A stretch of DNA of 64,000 nucleotides. Source: JAIVGV01 sp032229975. GTDB taxonomy: Bacteria > Acidobacteriota > Blastocatellia > Pyrinomonadales > Pyrinomonadaceae. The position numbers and the translations under genes were made by a program. Location: NCBI GenBank assembly GCA_032229975.1, contig JAVXVG010000038.1, positions 177,052 to 241,051 on the forward strand, written 5' to 3'. Positions 25,309 to 34,289 of this stretch are shown here, piece by piece. A model generated the notes under the pieces. That model made no database searches. It saw nothing but the letters and a program-made list of their open reading frames with translations, and was not told where the DNA came from. Positions within the stretch are counted from its first letter, which is position 1; every line of letters begins with the position of its first letter.

Positions 25309-27723
25309 ATGGCGATGGTTGAAGACCCTGTGGCGAAGACGAACGAGTTCCCGGACATCGTCGGGGCGAAGCCTGAAAACCCTTACCTCGCAGCTTTCCA
25401 CCCGTACATTCCTTCGCGCGTGCACCTCCGCGAGTTGACGATCCTGCCGATCATCGTCGGGACAATTCTCGGCATGATCTTCGGCGCGTCGTCGCTCTAC
25501 CTCGTCCTGAAGGTAGGCTTGACGGTGAGCGCGTCGATCCCCGTCGCCGTCATCTCGATCACGCTCTTCCGCTTGCTCTCGAAGTTCGGTCTGCGTAACG
25601 CGACGATCCTTGAGAACAACATCGTGCAGACGGCAGGCTCGGCGGGCGAGTCGATCGCCTTCGGCGTCGGCGTGACTATGCCCGCGATCATGATCCTCGG
25701 CTTCGATCTCGAATTCACGCGCGTCATGCTCGTCGCAGTGCTCGGCGGACTGCTCGGCATCCTGATGATGATCCCTCTGCGCCGCGCGCTCATCGTGCAG
25801 CAGCACGGTTATCTGAAATACCCGGAAGGGACGGCGTGCGCCGAAGTGTTGAAGGCAGGCGCGGACGAGGAATCGCGCGCGCAGGCTTCGGACTCGGCGA
25901 AGGCGGAGGCTGCCGCGTCCGCCGAGACCGCGACCGACTCCGGCGCGAAGACCATCTTCGCGGGCTTCGGCATCGGCTTTCTCTATCAGACCGCGATGGT
26001 CGCGCTCAAGGGTTGGAAGGACGTGCCGCAGAAAATCTTCGACGCGCCGTTCAAGTCGGGCTCCATCGCCGCAGAGATTTCGCCCGCGCTCTTAGGCGTG
26101 GGCTACATCATCGGGCCCCGCATCGCGTCGATCATGTGCGCGGGCGGCGTGCTCGCTTACCTCGTCTTGATCCCCGCGATCAAGTTCTTCGGCGACGCGC
26201 TGCCGAACGCGCTCTCGCCCGCCACCGTCCCGATCTCGCAGATGGGCCCCGGCGAGATACGCGGAGCATACGTGCTCTACATCGGCGCGGGCGCGGTCGC
26301 GGCGGGCGGCATCATCAGTCTCTTCCGCTCGCTCCCGACCATCTGGCACGGCTTGAAAGAGGGCTTGAAAGATTTGCGCGGCGGGCAGACGGTGAACGCC
26401 GAAGACGCGATCCGCACGGACAAAGACCTCTCGATGAAGTTCGTGCTCGCGGGCGTCATCGCGCTCGTCGCGATGATCATGGCGTTCCCGCAACTCGGTC
26501 TTCAACACAACATCTTTACGGCCTTCCTCGGCGCGATCATGATCGTCGCCTTCGGCTTCCTCTTCGTCACCGTCTCGTCGCGTCTGACCGGCGAGATCGG
26601 ATCGTCGTCGAACCCGATCTCCGGCATGACGGTGGCGACGCTGCTGCTCACCTGTCTCATCTTCCTCGTCCTCGGTTGGACGGGCTCCGGTTATTACGTC
26701 ACCGCGCTCTCCATCGGGGCCATCGTCTGCATCGCGGCGTCAAACGGCGGCACGACCTCGCAGGACTTGAAGACCGGCTTCCTCGTCGGCGCGACGCCGA
26801 GCCACCAGCAGATCGCGATCCTCATCGGCGCGCTTGCCTCCGCGCTCGTGTTAGGGCCTATCCTGCTCGCGCTCAACGACGCGGCGACCGTCTATGTGCC
26901 GGTCGATCAGGCGAAGATGAGTTGGCGCGCAGACCTTTCGCAGCCCACGACGATGGAAAAGCTGAAGGGGCCACAGGCGACTTCGGACGCCAACGCCTAT
27001 CGCGTCGTACACAAGACTGATGAGACAGGTGGCCCTGCGGGCAAGTATCTCGTCAACGAACAGGGCGTTCCCGTGTGGCTCGTCGATCCCGGCATCAACG
27101 GCATTCACAAGACACGACCCGACGGCACGGCGGTCACAAAGTTCGACGCACCGAAGGCGACGCTGATGTCCTACATCATCAAAGGCATTCTCAACCGGCA
27201 ACTACCGTGGGGTCTCGTCCTGCTCGGCGTGATGATCGCAATCGTCTTGGAGATGGCGGGCATCCCTTCGCTCGCGTTCGCCGTCGGCGTCTATCTGCCG
27301 CTCTCTTCGTCGAGCCCGATCTTCATCGGCGGGATGGTGCGCTGGCTCGTTGACCGGCGACTGCGGCGAAAGCTCGCGCACAGGAACTTGAGCGAGGAAC
27401 AGCTCGTCGCCGAGGGCGACAAGAGTCCCGGCGTGCTCATGGCATCGGGTTACATCGCGGGCGGCGCGATCGCAGGCATTCTCATCGCCTTCATGGCGGG
27501 CGTGCTGACGAACGTGGACAAGAAGTTGACCGACTGGGCGCAGTTGAACAATCCCTTCTTCGAAGGGCCGACGCACCCACACGCCGATCTCTTGGCCCTC
27601 ATCCCGTTCATTATCCTGACGGTCTTGCTCTATTTCGTCGGGCGCGAAGCGTTGCTCGCGGGCCGCCCGCGCGGCTCGACGGGATCACCTTCGCCTTCGC
27701 CGGCAGACACGAGCAGGCTTTAA
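25309..27723 (+). CDS. OPT family oligopeptide transporter
   Basis: The protein has 804 residues and is strongly hydrophobic, with roughly 15 membrane segments. The start is an ATG with GGAGG eight bases upstream. It has the OPT pattern: an N-terminal LTILPIIVGTILGMIFGASS, then HGYLKYPEGTACAEVLKAG, and SNGGTTSQDLKTGFLVGATP in the second half. Loops near residues 180-205 (Ala/Glu/Ser-rich) and 530-610 are hydrophilic. It likely imports oligopeptides by proton symport, next to the secreted M14 peptidase gene; that link is inference. Confidence 0.93.
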   Translation: MAMVEDPVAKTNEFPDIVGAKPENPYLAAFHPYIPSRVHLRELTILPIIVGTILGMIFGASSLYLVLKVGLTVSASIPVAVISITLFRLLSKFGLRNATILENNIVQTAGSAGESIAFGVGVTMPAIMILGFDLEFTRVMLVAVLGGLLGILMMIPLRRALIVQQHGYLKYPEGTACAEVLKAGADEESRAQASDSAKAEAAASAETATDSGAKTIFAGFGIGFLYQTAMVALKGWKDVPQKIFDAPFKSGSIAAEISPALLGVGYIIGPRIASIMCAGGVLAYLVLIPAIKFFGDALPNALSPATVPISQMGPGEIRGAYVLYIGAGAVAAGGIISLFRSLPTIWHGLKEGLKDLRGGQTVNAEDAIRTDKDLSMKFVLAGVIALVAMIMAFPQLGLQHNIFTAFLGAIMIVAFGFLFVTVSSRLTGEIGSSSNPISGMTVATLLLTCLIFLVLGWTGSGYYVTALSIGAIVCIAASNGGTTSQDLKTGFLVGATPSHQQIAILIGALASALVLGPILLALNDAATVYVPVDQAKMSWRADLSQPTTMEKLKGPQATSDANAYRVVHKTDETGGPAGKYLVNEQGVPVWLVDPGINGIHKTRPDGTAVTKFDAPKATLMSYIIKGILNRQLPWGLVLLGVMIAIVLEMAGIPSLAFAVGVYLPLSSSSPIFIGGMVRWLVDRRLRRKLAHRNLSEEQLVAEGDKSPGVLMASGYIAGGAIAGILIAFMAGVLTNVDKKLTDWAQLNNPFFEGPTHPHADLLALIPFIILTVLLYFVGREALLAGRPRGSTGSPSPSPADTSRL

Positions 27724-27753
27724 CGCGGCAACGCTTATGCTCTGCTGATCCTC

Positions 27754-27759
27754 TATAAT
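27754..27759 (+). promoter_or_regulatory. Putative -10 box (TATAAT) before the lipoprotein gene
   Basis: A consensus TATAATGTG lies 78 bp before the ATG at 27837, directly ahead of a hairpin. No convincing -35 box is seen. Confidence 0.35.
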
Positions 27760-27760
27760 G

Positions 27761-27797
27761 TGTGCGGCGCGCTCGCCTCGAACGAGTGCGCCGCACA
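27761..27797 (+). terminator. Hairpin between OPT and lipoprotein genes
   Basis: TGTGCGGCGCGCTCG pairs with CGAGTGCGCCGCACA (one mismatch, 7-base loop), followed by TTTCACTT. It can end the OPT transcript; alternatively it is a structured leader of the next gene. Confidence 0.55.
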
Positions 27798-27836
27798 TTT
27801 CACTTCCAGACTTTCTCCGTAAGGACATAACCGCCG

Positions 27837-28721
27837 ATGCAGTTTCGATTCAACCCTTGCGCCGCACGCACGCTCCCGCTCGCCGCTCTGATCGTCCTCG
27901 TCTCAACTAACTGCGCCGCGCCACGCGCGACACAGCAACAGCAGAACACGCAAACATCTTCATCCGCGCAAGTCGCGCAGTCGCCGACTCCCGCGCAGGC
28001 GAAGTCCGTGCAGGAGCGCACGCCGTCCGACACGGTTCGCGAATTCTACACGGCGCTGCGCGAGAAGCGCGTGCGCGATGCGTTCGCGATCTCGATCTAC
28101 AAGTCTGCGATTGATTCTCTGACGCCGGAAGAGTTTGAAGAGTTGCGACCGGAGTTCGAGAAACTGGGCGACGCTGTGCCCGCACAGATCGGCATCTATG
28201 GTGAACAGATCAGCGGGGAGCGCGCGACCGTCTTCGCGCTCATCAGCACGGAGCCCAGCGCGAAGCAGGAAGCGATTGACGTGATCCGCGTCGGCGACCA
28301 GTGGGTCATTGGCAGCCGGGAGAACTATGAGACCGTCAAGCAAGCGGGCAAGGAGTTGTTCTTCAAAGCGCGCGTGGATACGCATCACGAGGAGCTACGC
28401 AAGGTGCTCTTGAAGATCGCCAACGTCGAAGCGATCTACGCCGCACAGAACGCGGGCCACTATGCTGATCTCGCCTCACTCACAGCGAGCGAGTCGGGCA
28501 TGAGGCTCGGACTTCGCGAAGACATCGACGCGCTCTCCACGCTCGGCTATCGTCTCGCGATCTCGCTCTCGCCCAATGGCAAGGGCTACAAGGTCAACGC
28601 CGAACCTTTGCGCTATGGCCGCACGGGCCGCCTCTCCTTCTATACGGATGCCACGGGGATGCAGGAGAAGGACAACAATGGTAAGCCCTTCAACCCGCCC
28701 GCCGCGAAGAAGAAGCCTTAA
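27837..28721 (+). CDS. Lipoprotein with a pseudopilin-like C-terminal segment
   Basis: The protein has 294 residues. The signal sequence ends in a lipobox (LVSTNC, Cys at about residue 26), followed by a Gln/Thr/Ser-rich linker. Residues 65-165 look like a DUF4878/NTF2-like fold (TVREFYTALREKRVRDAF). The last ~95 residues resemble the soluble part of type II secretion/type IV pseudopilins (GRLSFYTDATGMQEKD, GYKVNAEPLRYG). A lipid anchor joined to such a tail is unusual. It is followed closely by a small membrane-protein gene. Confidence 0.75.
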   Translation: MQFRFNPCAARTLPLAALIVLVSTNCAAPRATQQQQNTQTSSSAQVAQSPTPAQAKSVQERTPSDTVREFYTALREKRVRDAFAISIYKSAIDSLTPEEFEELRPEFEKLGDAVPAQIGIYGEQISGERATVFALISTEPSAKQEAIDVIRVGDQWVIGSRENYETVKQAGKELFFKARVDTHHEELRKVLLKIANVEAIYAAQNAGHYADLASLTASESGMRLGLREDIDALSTLGYRLAISLSPNGKGYKVNAEPLRYGRTGRLSFYTDATGMQEKDNNGKPFNPPAAKKKP

Positions 28722-28764
28722 GCGTACTTCAATTCTCAAGTCGAGTGTCGCCGGAGGAAGTCGG

Positions 28765-29163
28765 ATGACGATCAAGTTCGCGCGCTGGCTCGCCTACCCC
28801 GGAGGCGTGCTGGCCCCGCTCGCGGAGACCATCCGGCGTTGGAGCACTTGGCATGATAATCCGTCGGCCCTCTTCGACGACTACATCATCGGCGCGCTGC
28901 TCATCTACGGCGCGTGGCGCGTCGGTAAGAATGCGCGCGAAGGGCAACGCTTCCTCGTCGCGGCGTGGGGCTTCGCGTGCGGCATGGGCTACGCGAGTTT
29001 CTTCGGCCAGTTGTACTCGAACTCGCGTGGCATCGTCGATCCCGCGCCGATCTCCGGCTACTCGGTGGGCATCGTCAAAGGCGTGGCCTTCTCGCTGGCC
29101 GTCCTCGCGCTCATCGCTTCCTTGCGCCCACTGCCGCCGGAGCGAAGCATCAGCGACAGGTAA
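28765..29163 (+). CDS. Small integral membrane protein
   Basis: The protein has 132 residues from the ATG at 28765, with GGAGG about seven bases upstream; the longer open frame before it overlaps the lipoprotein gene. About three to four hydrophobic segments are visible (DDYIIGALLIYGAWRVG, FLVAAWGFACGMGYASFFG, GIVKGVAFSLAVLALIAS). No family is recognised. The role is unknown. Confidence 0.7.
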   Translation: MTIKFARWLAYPGGVLAPLAETIRRWSTWHDNPSALFDDYIIGALLIYGAWRVGKNAREGQRFLVAAWGFACGMGYASFFGQLYSNSRGIVDPAPISGYSVGIVKGVAFSLAVLALIASLRPLPPERSISDR

Positions 29164-29217
29164 GAGCATGCGCCTTCCGGCTTGACGCGCGGGCGGCTCG
29201 CGGCACACATTGGAAGA

Positions 29218-29643
29218 ATGTCGGAGTTGATCCGCACAATCGTCGGACGCCTGCGCGCTGTCGTCGCCAACCGGCGGCACGAGCCGCGCAAAGGACTGCG
29301 CCTCGTCTGCTCCGTCTCGCTCCACGATCCGAAGGCGAAGGCCACTGCTTCCGCTTCGACGCGACGCGCGCCCTCGCTCGAATGCCACACGCGCGATCTC
29401 TCCGCGACCGGCCTCGCTCTCGTCGCGCCCTCCATCCGGGTTAACGATCGTTATCTCACCAACACAACGCTGCGGCTTCTGCTCGAACACCCCGCAGGCA
29501 CGCTTGAGATCATCGCGCAGCCCGTCCGCTACGAACAACTCCCTCCCGATTCGGATGAGACCGGCTACCTCATCGGCGTCCACATCATCTCGATGAGCGA
29601 CGACGACCGCATTCGCTACGAGCAGCATCTAACGCGCGCTTGA
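29218..29643 (+). CDS. PilZ domain protein (c-di-GMP receptor type)
   Basis: The protein has 141 residues from the ATG at 29218, with GGAAG before it. The c-di-GMP binding signature is complete: RxxxR in RRHEPRKG and DxSxxG in DLSATG, about 45 residues apart. It is probably a single-domain cytoplasmic effector of c-di-GMP. A protein with both HD-GYP and GGDEF domains is encoded 5 kb away. Confidence 0.85.
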   Translation: MSELIRTIVGRLRAVVANRRHEPRKGLRLVCSVSLHDPKAKATASASTRRAPSLECHTRDLSATGLALVAPSIRVNDRYLTNTTLRLLLEHPAGTLEIIAQPVRYEQLPPDSDETGYLIGVHIISMSDDDRIRYEQHLTRA

Positions 29644-29738
29644 CGCCGCGACACTCACGCCATCGCCTGTCGCGGCCATCACCCTGTCGCTCATCGCGAC
29701 GCTCATAGATCGCTCGCTCCAAGACGAGCACACATTGT

Positions 29739-30548
29739 TCATGCAGCGAAGTGAAGCCAGCCGAATTTTGCGGGGACGTGAAAGCTCGGTTGCGGCGTGA
29801 GCGTCGGTTGCCATGCGAGGTAGCCGCGCGTCGGGCCTTTGCCCACGCAACGGTAGAGGTTCGCACGCCACTGCGCGCTCTTGCGCGGCGGCGCAACATC
29901 AAGCGCAGACCACGGCACGCGCATCGAGAGCGTGATGGAATCTTTCGCGATGCGCGAAGCGAACGACGCGCCGGAGTGATAGTCGAAATCCGACTCGCGC
30001 CTGTCCGGCAGTTGATGTATGCGCGCGTCGAGCCATTCGCCGGTCGGCGCGACCTCGAACTCGAAGTAGCGTTCCGGCTCGTCCGCGTTCGGCGCGACGA
30101 ACAACTCGCACACGTCTCGATCCCATAGCCCCAGCGTCTTCACGTCGAGACGCGGCTTCTCGTTCACGATCAAAGGCTCGCCCTGCTGCGCGACAAAGCG
30201 CACGTAGAGCGCAGTGTCCGTCCACAGCAAGCGCGCCTCCACTTGCCGCGCGCGTGGGGCCATCTCGCCCGACCAGTAACGCTCGATGTGCACGACGCGC
30301 GCGCGCCGCCACGCTGCGTTGTCGAAATCTCCCACCGCGAAATCCGCGCGTGCACGCCGCGCCTCAATCACTTTACTGGCCCTCACGTTCATCTTATTCG
30401 GCTGTGCGATAGAAGTGGCCGCGCCGTTCGTCGATTCGTGCCTGAGTTGTACGCGCGCGCCAGCGACCGATCCGCTTCTCATGCACGTCGCTGCGATCAG
30501 CGACGCACAGGCGGCGCAGAAGAAAGTTGATCTGCGATTGCTTGCCAC
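29739..30548 (-). CDS. Carbohydrate-binding family 9-like protein
   Basis: The protein has 269 residues from a GTG start; a shorter form beginning at a downstream Met (about residue 53, MNVRASKVIEARR) is possible. Residues 60-269 fit the CBM9-like/DOMON beta-sandwich: ARLLWTDTALYVRFVA, WDRDVCELFVAPN, YFEFEVAPTGEWLDARI and WRANLYRC. Most stand-alone members are secreted and of unknown ligand. The N-terminal stretch has a weak signal-like segment. Confidence 0.8.
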   Translation of the reverse strand: MASNRRSTFFCAACASLIAATCMRSGSVAGARVQLRHESTNGAATSIAQPNKMNVRASKVIEARRARADFAVGDFDNAAWRRARVVHIERYWSGEMAPRARQVEARLLWTDTALYVRFVAQQGEPLIVNEKPRLDVKTLGLWDRDVCELFVAPNADEPERYFEFEVAPTGEWLDARIHQLPDRRESDFDYHSGASFASRIAKDSITLSMRVPWSALDVAPPRKSAQWRANLYRCVGKGPTRGYLAWQPTLTPQPSFHVPAKFGWLHFAA

Positions 30549-30583
30549 CAGTTGATCTCTCTTCGCCCGTCATGGGCCGGTTG

Positions 30584-32695
30584 TCATTGGCCTGCGACGG
30601 CAGGCGACGCCGGCGTGCGCTTGTACTTATCGAACCAGCCGCGCAGGTAGAGAATCTGCGCGATGCGGTTCGATGGATGTCGGTTCGAGAAGTCGGCGTT
30701 GAAGCCGTGGTACTCGTCGGGCAAACGCACCATCAGCGTCGGCACGTGGCGCAGCTTGAGCGCGCGATAATACTGCTCCGTCTGTTCAATCGGCGTGCGT
30801 AAATCTAACTCGCCGTCCATGACCATCGTCGGCGTCTTGACGTTGCCGACGTAGGTGATCGGCGAGCGGCGCAAGTGCTCCGCAGGGTCTTCCCACGGGA
30901 GCTTCGCGAAGTTGTAGTACCACGAAGAAGAGTCGGTCGTGCCGACGAACGAATACCAGTTCACCACCGGCTTCATCACGACCGACGCCGCGAAGCGATC
31001 CGTGTGACCGACGATCCATGACGTGAGCACGCCGCCGCCCGATCCGCCGCAGACGAAGAGATTGTTCGCGTCGATGTAGCCGCGCTTGAGCATCGCATCG
31101 ACGCCGTTCATGAGATCAGTGTAGTCGTCGCCGGGATAGGCGTTCTTGATGGCGTTGCCGAACTGCTCGCCGTAGCCGGTCGAGCCGCGCGGGTTGGTGT
31201 AGAGCACGACGTAGCCGTTGGCAGCGTGGTTCTGAAACTCGAAGTTGAAGCCGACGTTGTACATCGTGTGAGGGCCACCATGTATGTAGAGGATGAGCGG
31301 ATACTTCTTATTGTTATGATCGAAGTCGGGCGGCTTCACGATCCAGCCTTGAATCTTCTTGCCGCCCACAGAGTCGTACCAGATTTCCTCGACCGTGCCG
31401 AGTGTGCGACCTGCGAGCACGTCGTCGTTGACGTGCGTCAGTTGGCGAATGGACGAGAACTTGACCTGTCTTGAATGGTTGATCGCTTCGAGCGAGCCGA
31501 GGTTGGTGAAAGCGACGACATCGTTTGGCTCGAGCGGCGCGGCGCGCAGCCCGACCGCCAGCCCGCTCTTGCTGATGCTTGAGAGCGATAGCTGTTGCAC
31601 GCCTGCGGTGGCCGGCACGGGCTGTGTGCCGCCCTGCGCGGGCATGTAGTAGATGTTGGTGCTGCCGCGATCTTCCGCCGCAAAGAGAATGCCGCGCCCG
31701 TCCGGCGTCCACTTCAACTCGCCGACGGCACGGTCGAAGTCGCCTGTGAGCAGACGCTTGTTCGAGCCGTCCGCGTTCATCAGGTAGAGCTTGTTGATGC
31801 GATAGGTATCATCAGTCTGATCGAAGCCCGTGTAGGCGATCAGTTTTCCATCGGGCGAGATGGCCGGATTGGAATCAGGCCCGTTGCGATCCGTGAGCGC
31901 GCGCACGTCGTCCACCTTGGTGCTTGCCGCATAGATTTCCGAGTCGCGAAAAATGTACTCGGCGTCGGGCTTGCGAAGAGACGTGAAGATGATCGTTTCG
32001 GAGTCGGGCATCCATTCGGGGCCTGACTCGTTGTAGTCGCCCTGCGTCAACTGTCGCGGCGTGCCGCCCTCATCCGAGACGACGAAGATGTGCACGTAGC
32101 CTTCGGGCCGCCAGCCCGATCCGTCCGCGCGATAGTCGAGGCGATCAACGACGCGCGGAGAGTCGATCCACTTCGCGCCCTGTGGACGCGGCGGCATATT
32201 GATCTTGAACTGTTGCACGGTGGGCACGACCATCGTGAACGCGATGCTCCGGCCATCGGGCGACCACTGCGGGCTGGAGGGGCTGCGCTCCACGTGCGTC
32301 ACTTGCGTCTCGCCCGGCGAGTCGAGCCACTTGACGAAGAGTTGCGCGCCCTGCGGCTGGCCCTGCGCGACGTAGGCGATGCGCTTGCCGTCGGGCGACC
32401 AGCGCGCCTGCGAGCCTTTGACGAAGAAGCGATTGCGCGAGCCGTCGGCGTTCATGATCCAGAGATCGTCAACGTAGGTGTCGTTCACCTTGTCCGTCCA
32501 ACGTCGCGTGTAAACGATCTGCGAGCCGTCGGGCGAGATTTGCGGCGACTGCACATACTCCCAGTCGAGAAATTGATCGATGTTCAAACGGTCGCGCGGC
32601 GCATCGGTGGCGGAGGCGACGCAGGCGAGCAGGAGCGTGAGCGCGAATGATTGGGCGAGCAGGTGGAAGGGCGAGTCGAAACTCCTCTTACGCAT
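30584..32695 (-). CDS. S9 family prolyl oligopeptidase / acylaminoacyl-peptidase-like
   Basis: The protein has 703 residues from the ATG at 32695, with a signal peptide right after it (SFALTLLLACVASATDA) and GGAGA upstream; 14 further upstream codons are open but unlikely. The N-terminal beta-propeller has repeated PDG blades (SPQISPDGSQIVYTRR, RWSPDGKRIAYVA). The C-terminal alpha/beta-hydrolase triad is Ser in CGGSGGG, Asp in VMDGELDLRTP and His in PDEYHGF. It is probably a secreted or periplasmic serine peptidase. Confidence 0.93.
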   Translation of the reverse strand: MRKRSFDSPFHLLAQSFALTLLLACVASATDAPRDRLNIDQFLDWEYVQSPQISPDGSQIVYTRRWTDKVNDTYVDDLWIMNADGSRNRFFVKGSQARWSPDGKRIAYVAQGQPQGAQLFVKWLDSPGETQVTHVERSPSSPQWSPDGRSIAFTMVVPTVQQFKINMPPRPQGAKWIDSPRVVDRLDYRADGSGWRPEGYVHIFVVSDEGGTPRQLTQGDYNESGPEWMPDSETIIFTSLRKPDAEYIFRDSEIYAASTKVDDVRALTDRNGPDSNPAISPDGKLIAYTGFDQTDDTYRINKLYLMNADGSNKRLLTGDFDRAVGELKWTPDGRGILFAAEDRGSTNIYYMPAQGGTQPVPATAGVQQLSLSSISKSGLAVGLRAAPLEPNDVVAFTNLGSLEAINHSRQVKFSSIRQLTHVNDDVLAGRTLGTVEEIWYDSVGGKKIQGWIVKPPDFDHNNKKYPLILYIHGGPHTMYNVGFNFEFQNHAANGYVVLYTNPRGSTGYGEQFGNAIKNAYPGDDYTDLMNGVDAMLKRGYIDANNLFVCGGSGGGVLTSWIVGHTDRFAASVVMKPVVNWYSFVGTTDSSSWYYNFAKLPWEDPAEHLRRSPITYVGNVKTPTMVMDGELDLRTPIEQTEQYYRALKLRHVPTLMVRLPDEYHGFNADFSNRHPSNRIAQILYLRGWFDKYKRTPASPAVAGQ

Positions 32696-32697
32696 CG

Positions 32698-32798
32698 TTG
32701 ATTCTCCGTCTGTGTCTGTTTGTGAATTGAGTTTCAAGTTTCAAGTTCAAAGCTGAAAGTATCCTTGATTCTCTGTCCATGTCTGTTTGCGGGTTGGG
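32698..32798. repeat. Imperfect direct repeats flanking an AAGTTTC heptamer run
   Basis: TTGATTCTCCGTCTGTGTC (from 32698) recurs as TTGATTCTCTGTCCATGTC (from 32765); about 34 bp are alike. Between them lie TTTCAAGTTTCAAGTTCAAAG units of the same style as the other heptamer elements. Confidence 0.65.
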
Positions 32799-32921
32799 CC
32801 CGAACGCTGCGGGCAATCTGTCGCTTCGGGAGCGGAGAGTTGCGCGAGTCGTCAGTTGGTTCGTTGGCGCGCAGATGATAACGGAAAGAGGCCTGTTTGT
32901 TAACAGACAGGATCGCGCGCT

Positions 32922-34289
32922 TCAGTCGGTCGTCAAATGAACTTGTTCGGCGACCTTCGTCTGCACGTCGAGTTCATCGGCGCGCGGTGTGCTCACTTGT
33001 AGATCGTCGCGACCCCTATCCCACCAGCGCGTGGTGGCGAACCAGATGAGACCGGGGAGCGTGAAGAAGAGTCCTGTCCCGACGGCGACGACGCGCGGCG
33101 AGAGACCGAAGCGGTCGAGCAGTTCGCCCGTCAAGTAGTTCGACGCAGCCATCGCGAGCGTCATCAACGCAAGCTCTGCGGCGAAGACGCGACCACGAAA
33201 ATTGTCCTCAACAGAAATTTGCAAGAGCGCGGTTGAAGAGACCCAGAGGACGCTGCCGCCCGCGTGCGCAATGGCGAGCAGCACGAGTGCAAACGCAAGT
33301 GTCGGCGCGACGCCAAACAGTGCGTAGAAAACTCCGGCGAGGATGAAGGCAAGCCCGATGCTATTCTGCATCGCGCGCCGCGTCTCGCCGCCGACGCGAC
33401 GCGCGAGTAGGGGGCCCACAGCCGTGCCGATGCCGCGCGCCGTGTAGAGCGCGCCGATGCCGAGCGCGGCGCCCGCGCCGACGGGGAAAACTTTTTCGCC
33501 GAAGACCGCGAGCAGCGTCATGATGCCGCCGCCGATGCCCCAAGCGGGCTTCACCGCGAGATAGGCGATGAGTCTCGGTCGCTGCCTGACGTAAGCGAAG
33601 CCTTCGAGCGTGTCGGTGATGCCGAGCGCTTTGGCGATGGTGAGTTTTCGTTTCGGTCGCGGGGGCCGCTTCGGAAGCGTGAGCCCGGCGATGAGCGCGG
33701 CGGAGCCGAGGTAGGTCAGCGAGTCGAGGACGAATGCGGCATCCGTGCCGACCCATCCCGTGACTAAGCCGCCAGCCGCCGCGCCGAGCGTGAGCATCGC
33801 AGACCACGTGACCGACGTGATCGCGTTCGCCGCGACGATCTCGCGCGGCTCGACGAGCGAGGGAACTGAGGCGGACTTCGCGGGCTCGAAGAAAGTAGAG
33901 AATGTGAGTTGGAGGATGGTGAGCGCGTAGATCATCCAGACCTGTTCGGGTCGTCGCACGAGAAGGAAGCCCAAGACGACAACGGCGCGCACGAGATCGG
34001 AGACGATCATGATTTTGCGCCGGTTGAAACGATCAGCGATGACGCCGGAGAGTGGGCTAACGACGACGCTCGGCAGAAACCGCGTGACGAAGATCAATCC
34101 GACGGCCCGACCTGATCCCGTGAGACGGAGCACGATGGTCATCACGGCGATGGTATCGAACCAGTCGCCGAGCTGGCTCACAACCTGTCCGAGCCATAGC
34201 AGGCGGAAGCCGCGATTGCGTCGCAGCAGTTCCATGTAGCCGACGCTCGGTTCGCGCCCGCGCGATCTTTCGTCCGTCACCTTCACCAA
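32922..34289 (-). CDS. MFS transporter (MFS_3 / enterobactin-exporter-like)
   Basis: The protein has up to 455 residues. The start is uncertain: TTG at 34289, GTG at 34286, or the ATG at 34238 (MELLRRNRGFRLLWLGQ), which is where homology to the family begins. It has about 12 membrane segments and the MFS loop motif VIADRFNRRKIMIVSD after helix 2. The C-terminus is hydrophilic. It is likely a proton-driven exporter of a small molecule; the substrate is unknown. It is divergent from the HD-GYP/GGDEF gene. Confidence 0.9.
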   Translation of the reverse strand: MVKVTDERSRGREPSVGYMELLRRNRGFRLLWLGQVVSQLGDWFDTIAVMTIVLRLTGSGRAVGLIFVTRFLPSVVVSPLSGVIADRFNRRKIMIVSDLVRAVVVLGFLLVRRPEQVWMIYALTILQLTFSTFFEPAKSASVPSLVEPREIVAANAITSVTWSAMLTLGAAAGGLVTGWVGTDAAFVLDSLTYLGSAALIAGLTLPKRPPRPKRKLTIAKALGITDTLEGFAYVRQRPRLIAYLAVKPAWGIGGGIMTLLAVFGEKVFPVGAGAALGIGALYTARGIGTAVGPLLARRVGGETRRAMQNSIGLAFILAGVFYALFGVAPTLAFALVLLAIAHAGGSVLWVSSTALLQISVEDNFRGRVFAAELALMTLAMAASNYLTGELLDRFGLSPRVVAVGTGLFFTLPGLIWFATTRWWDRGRDDLQVSTPRADELDVQTKVAEQVHLTTD

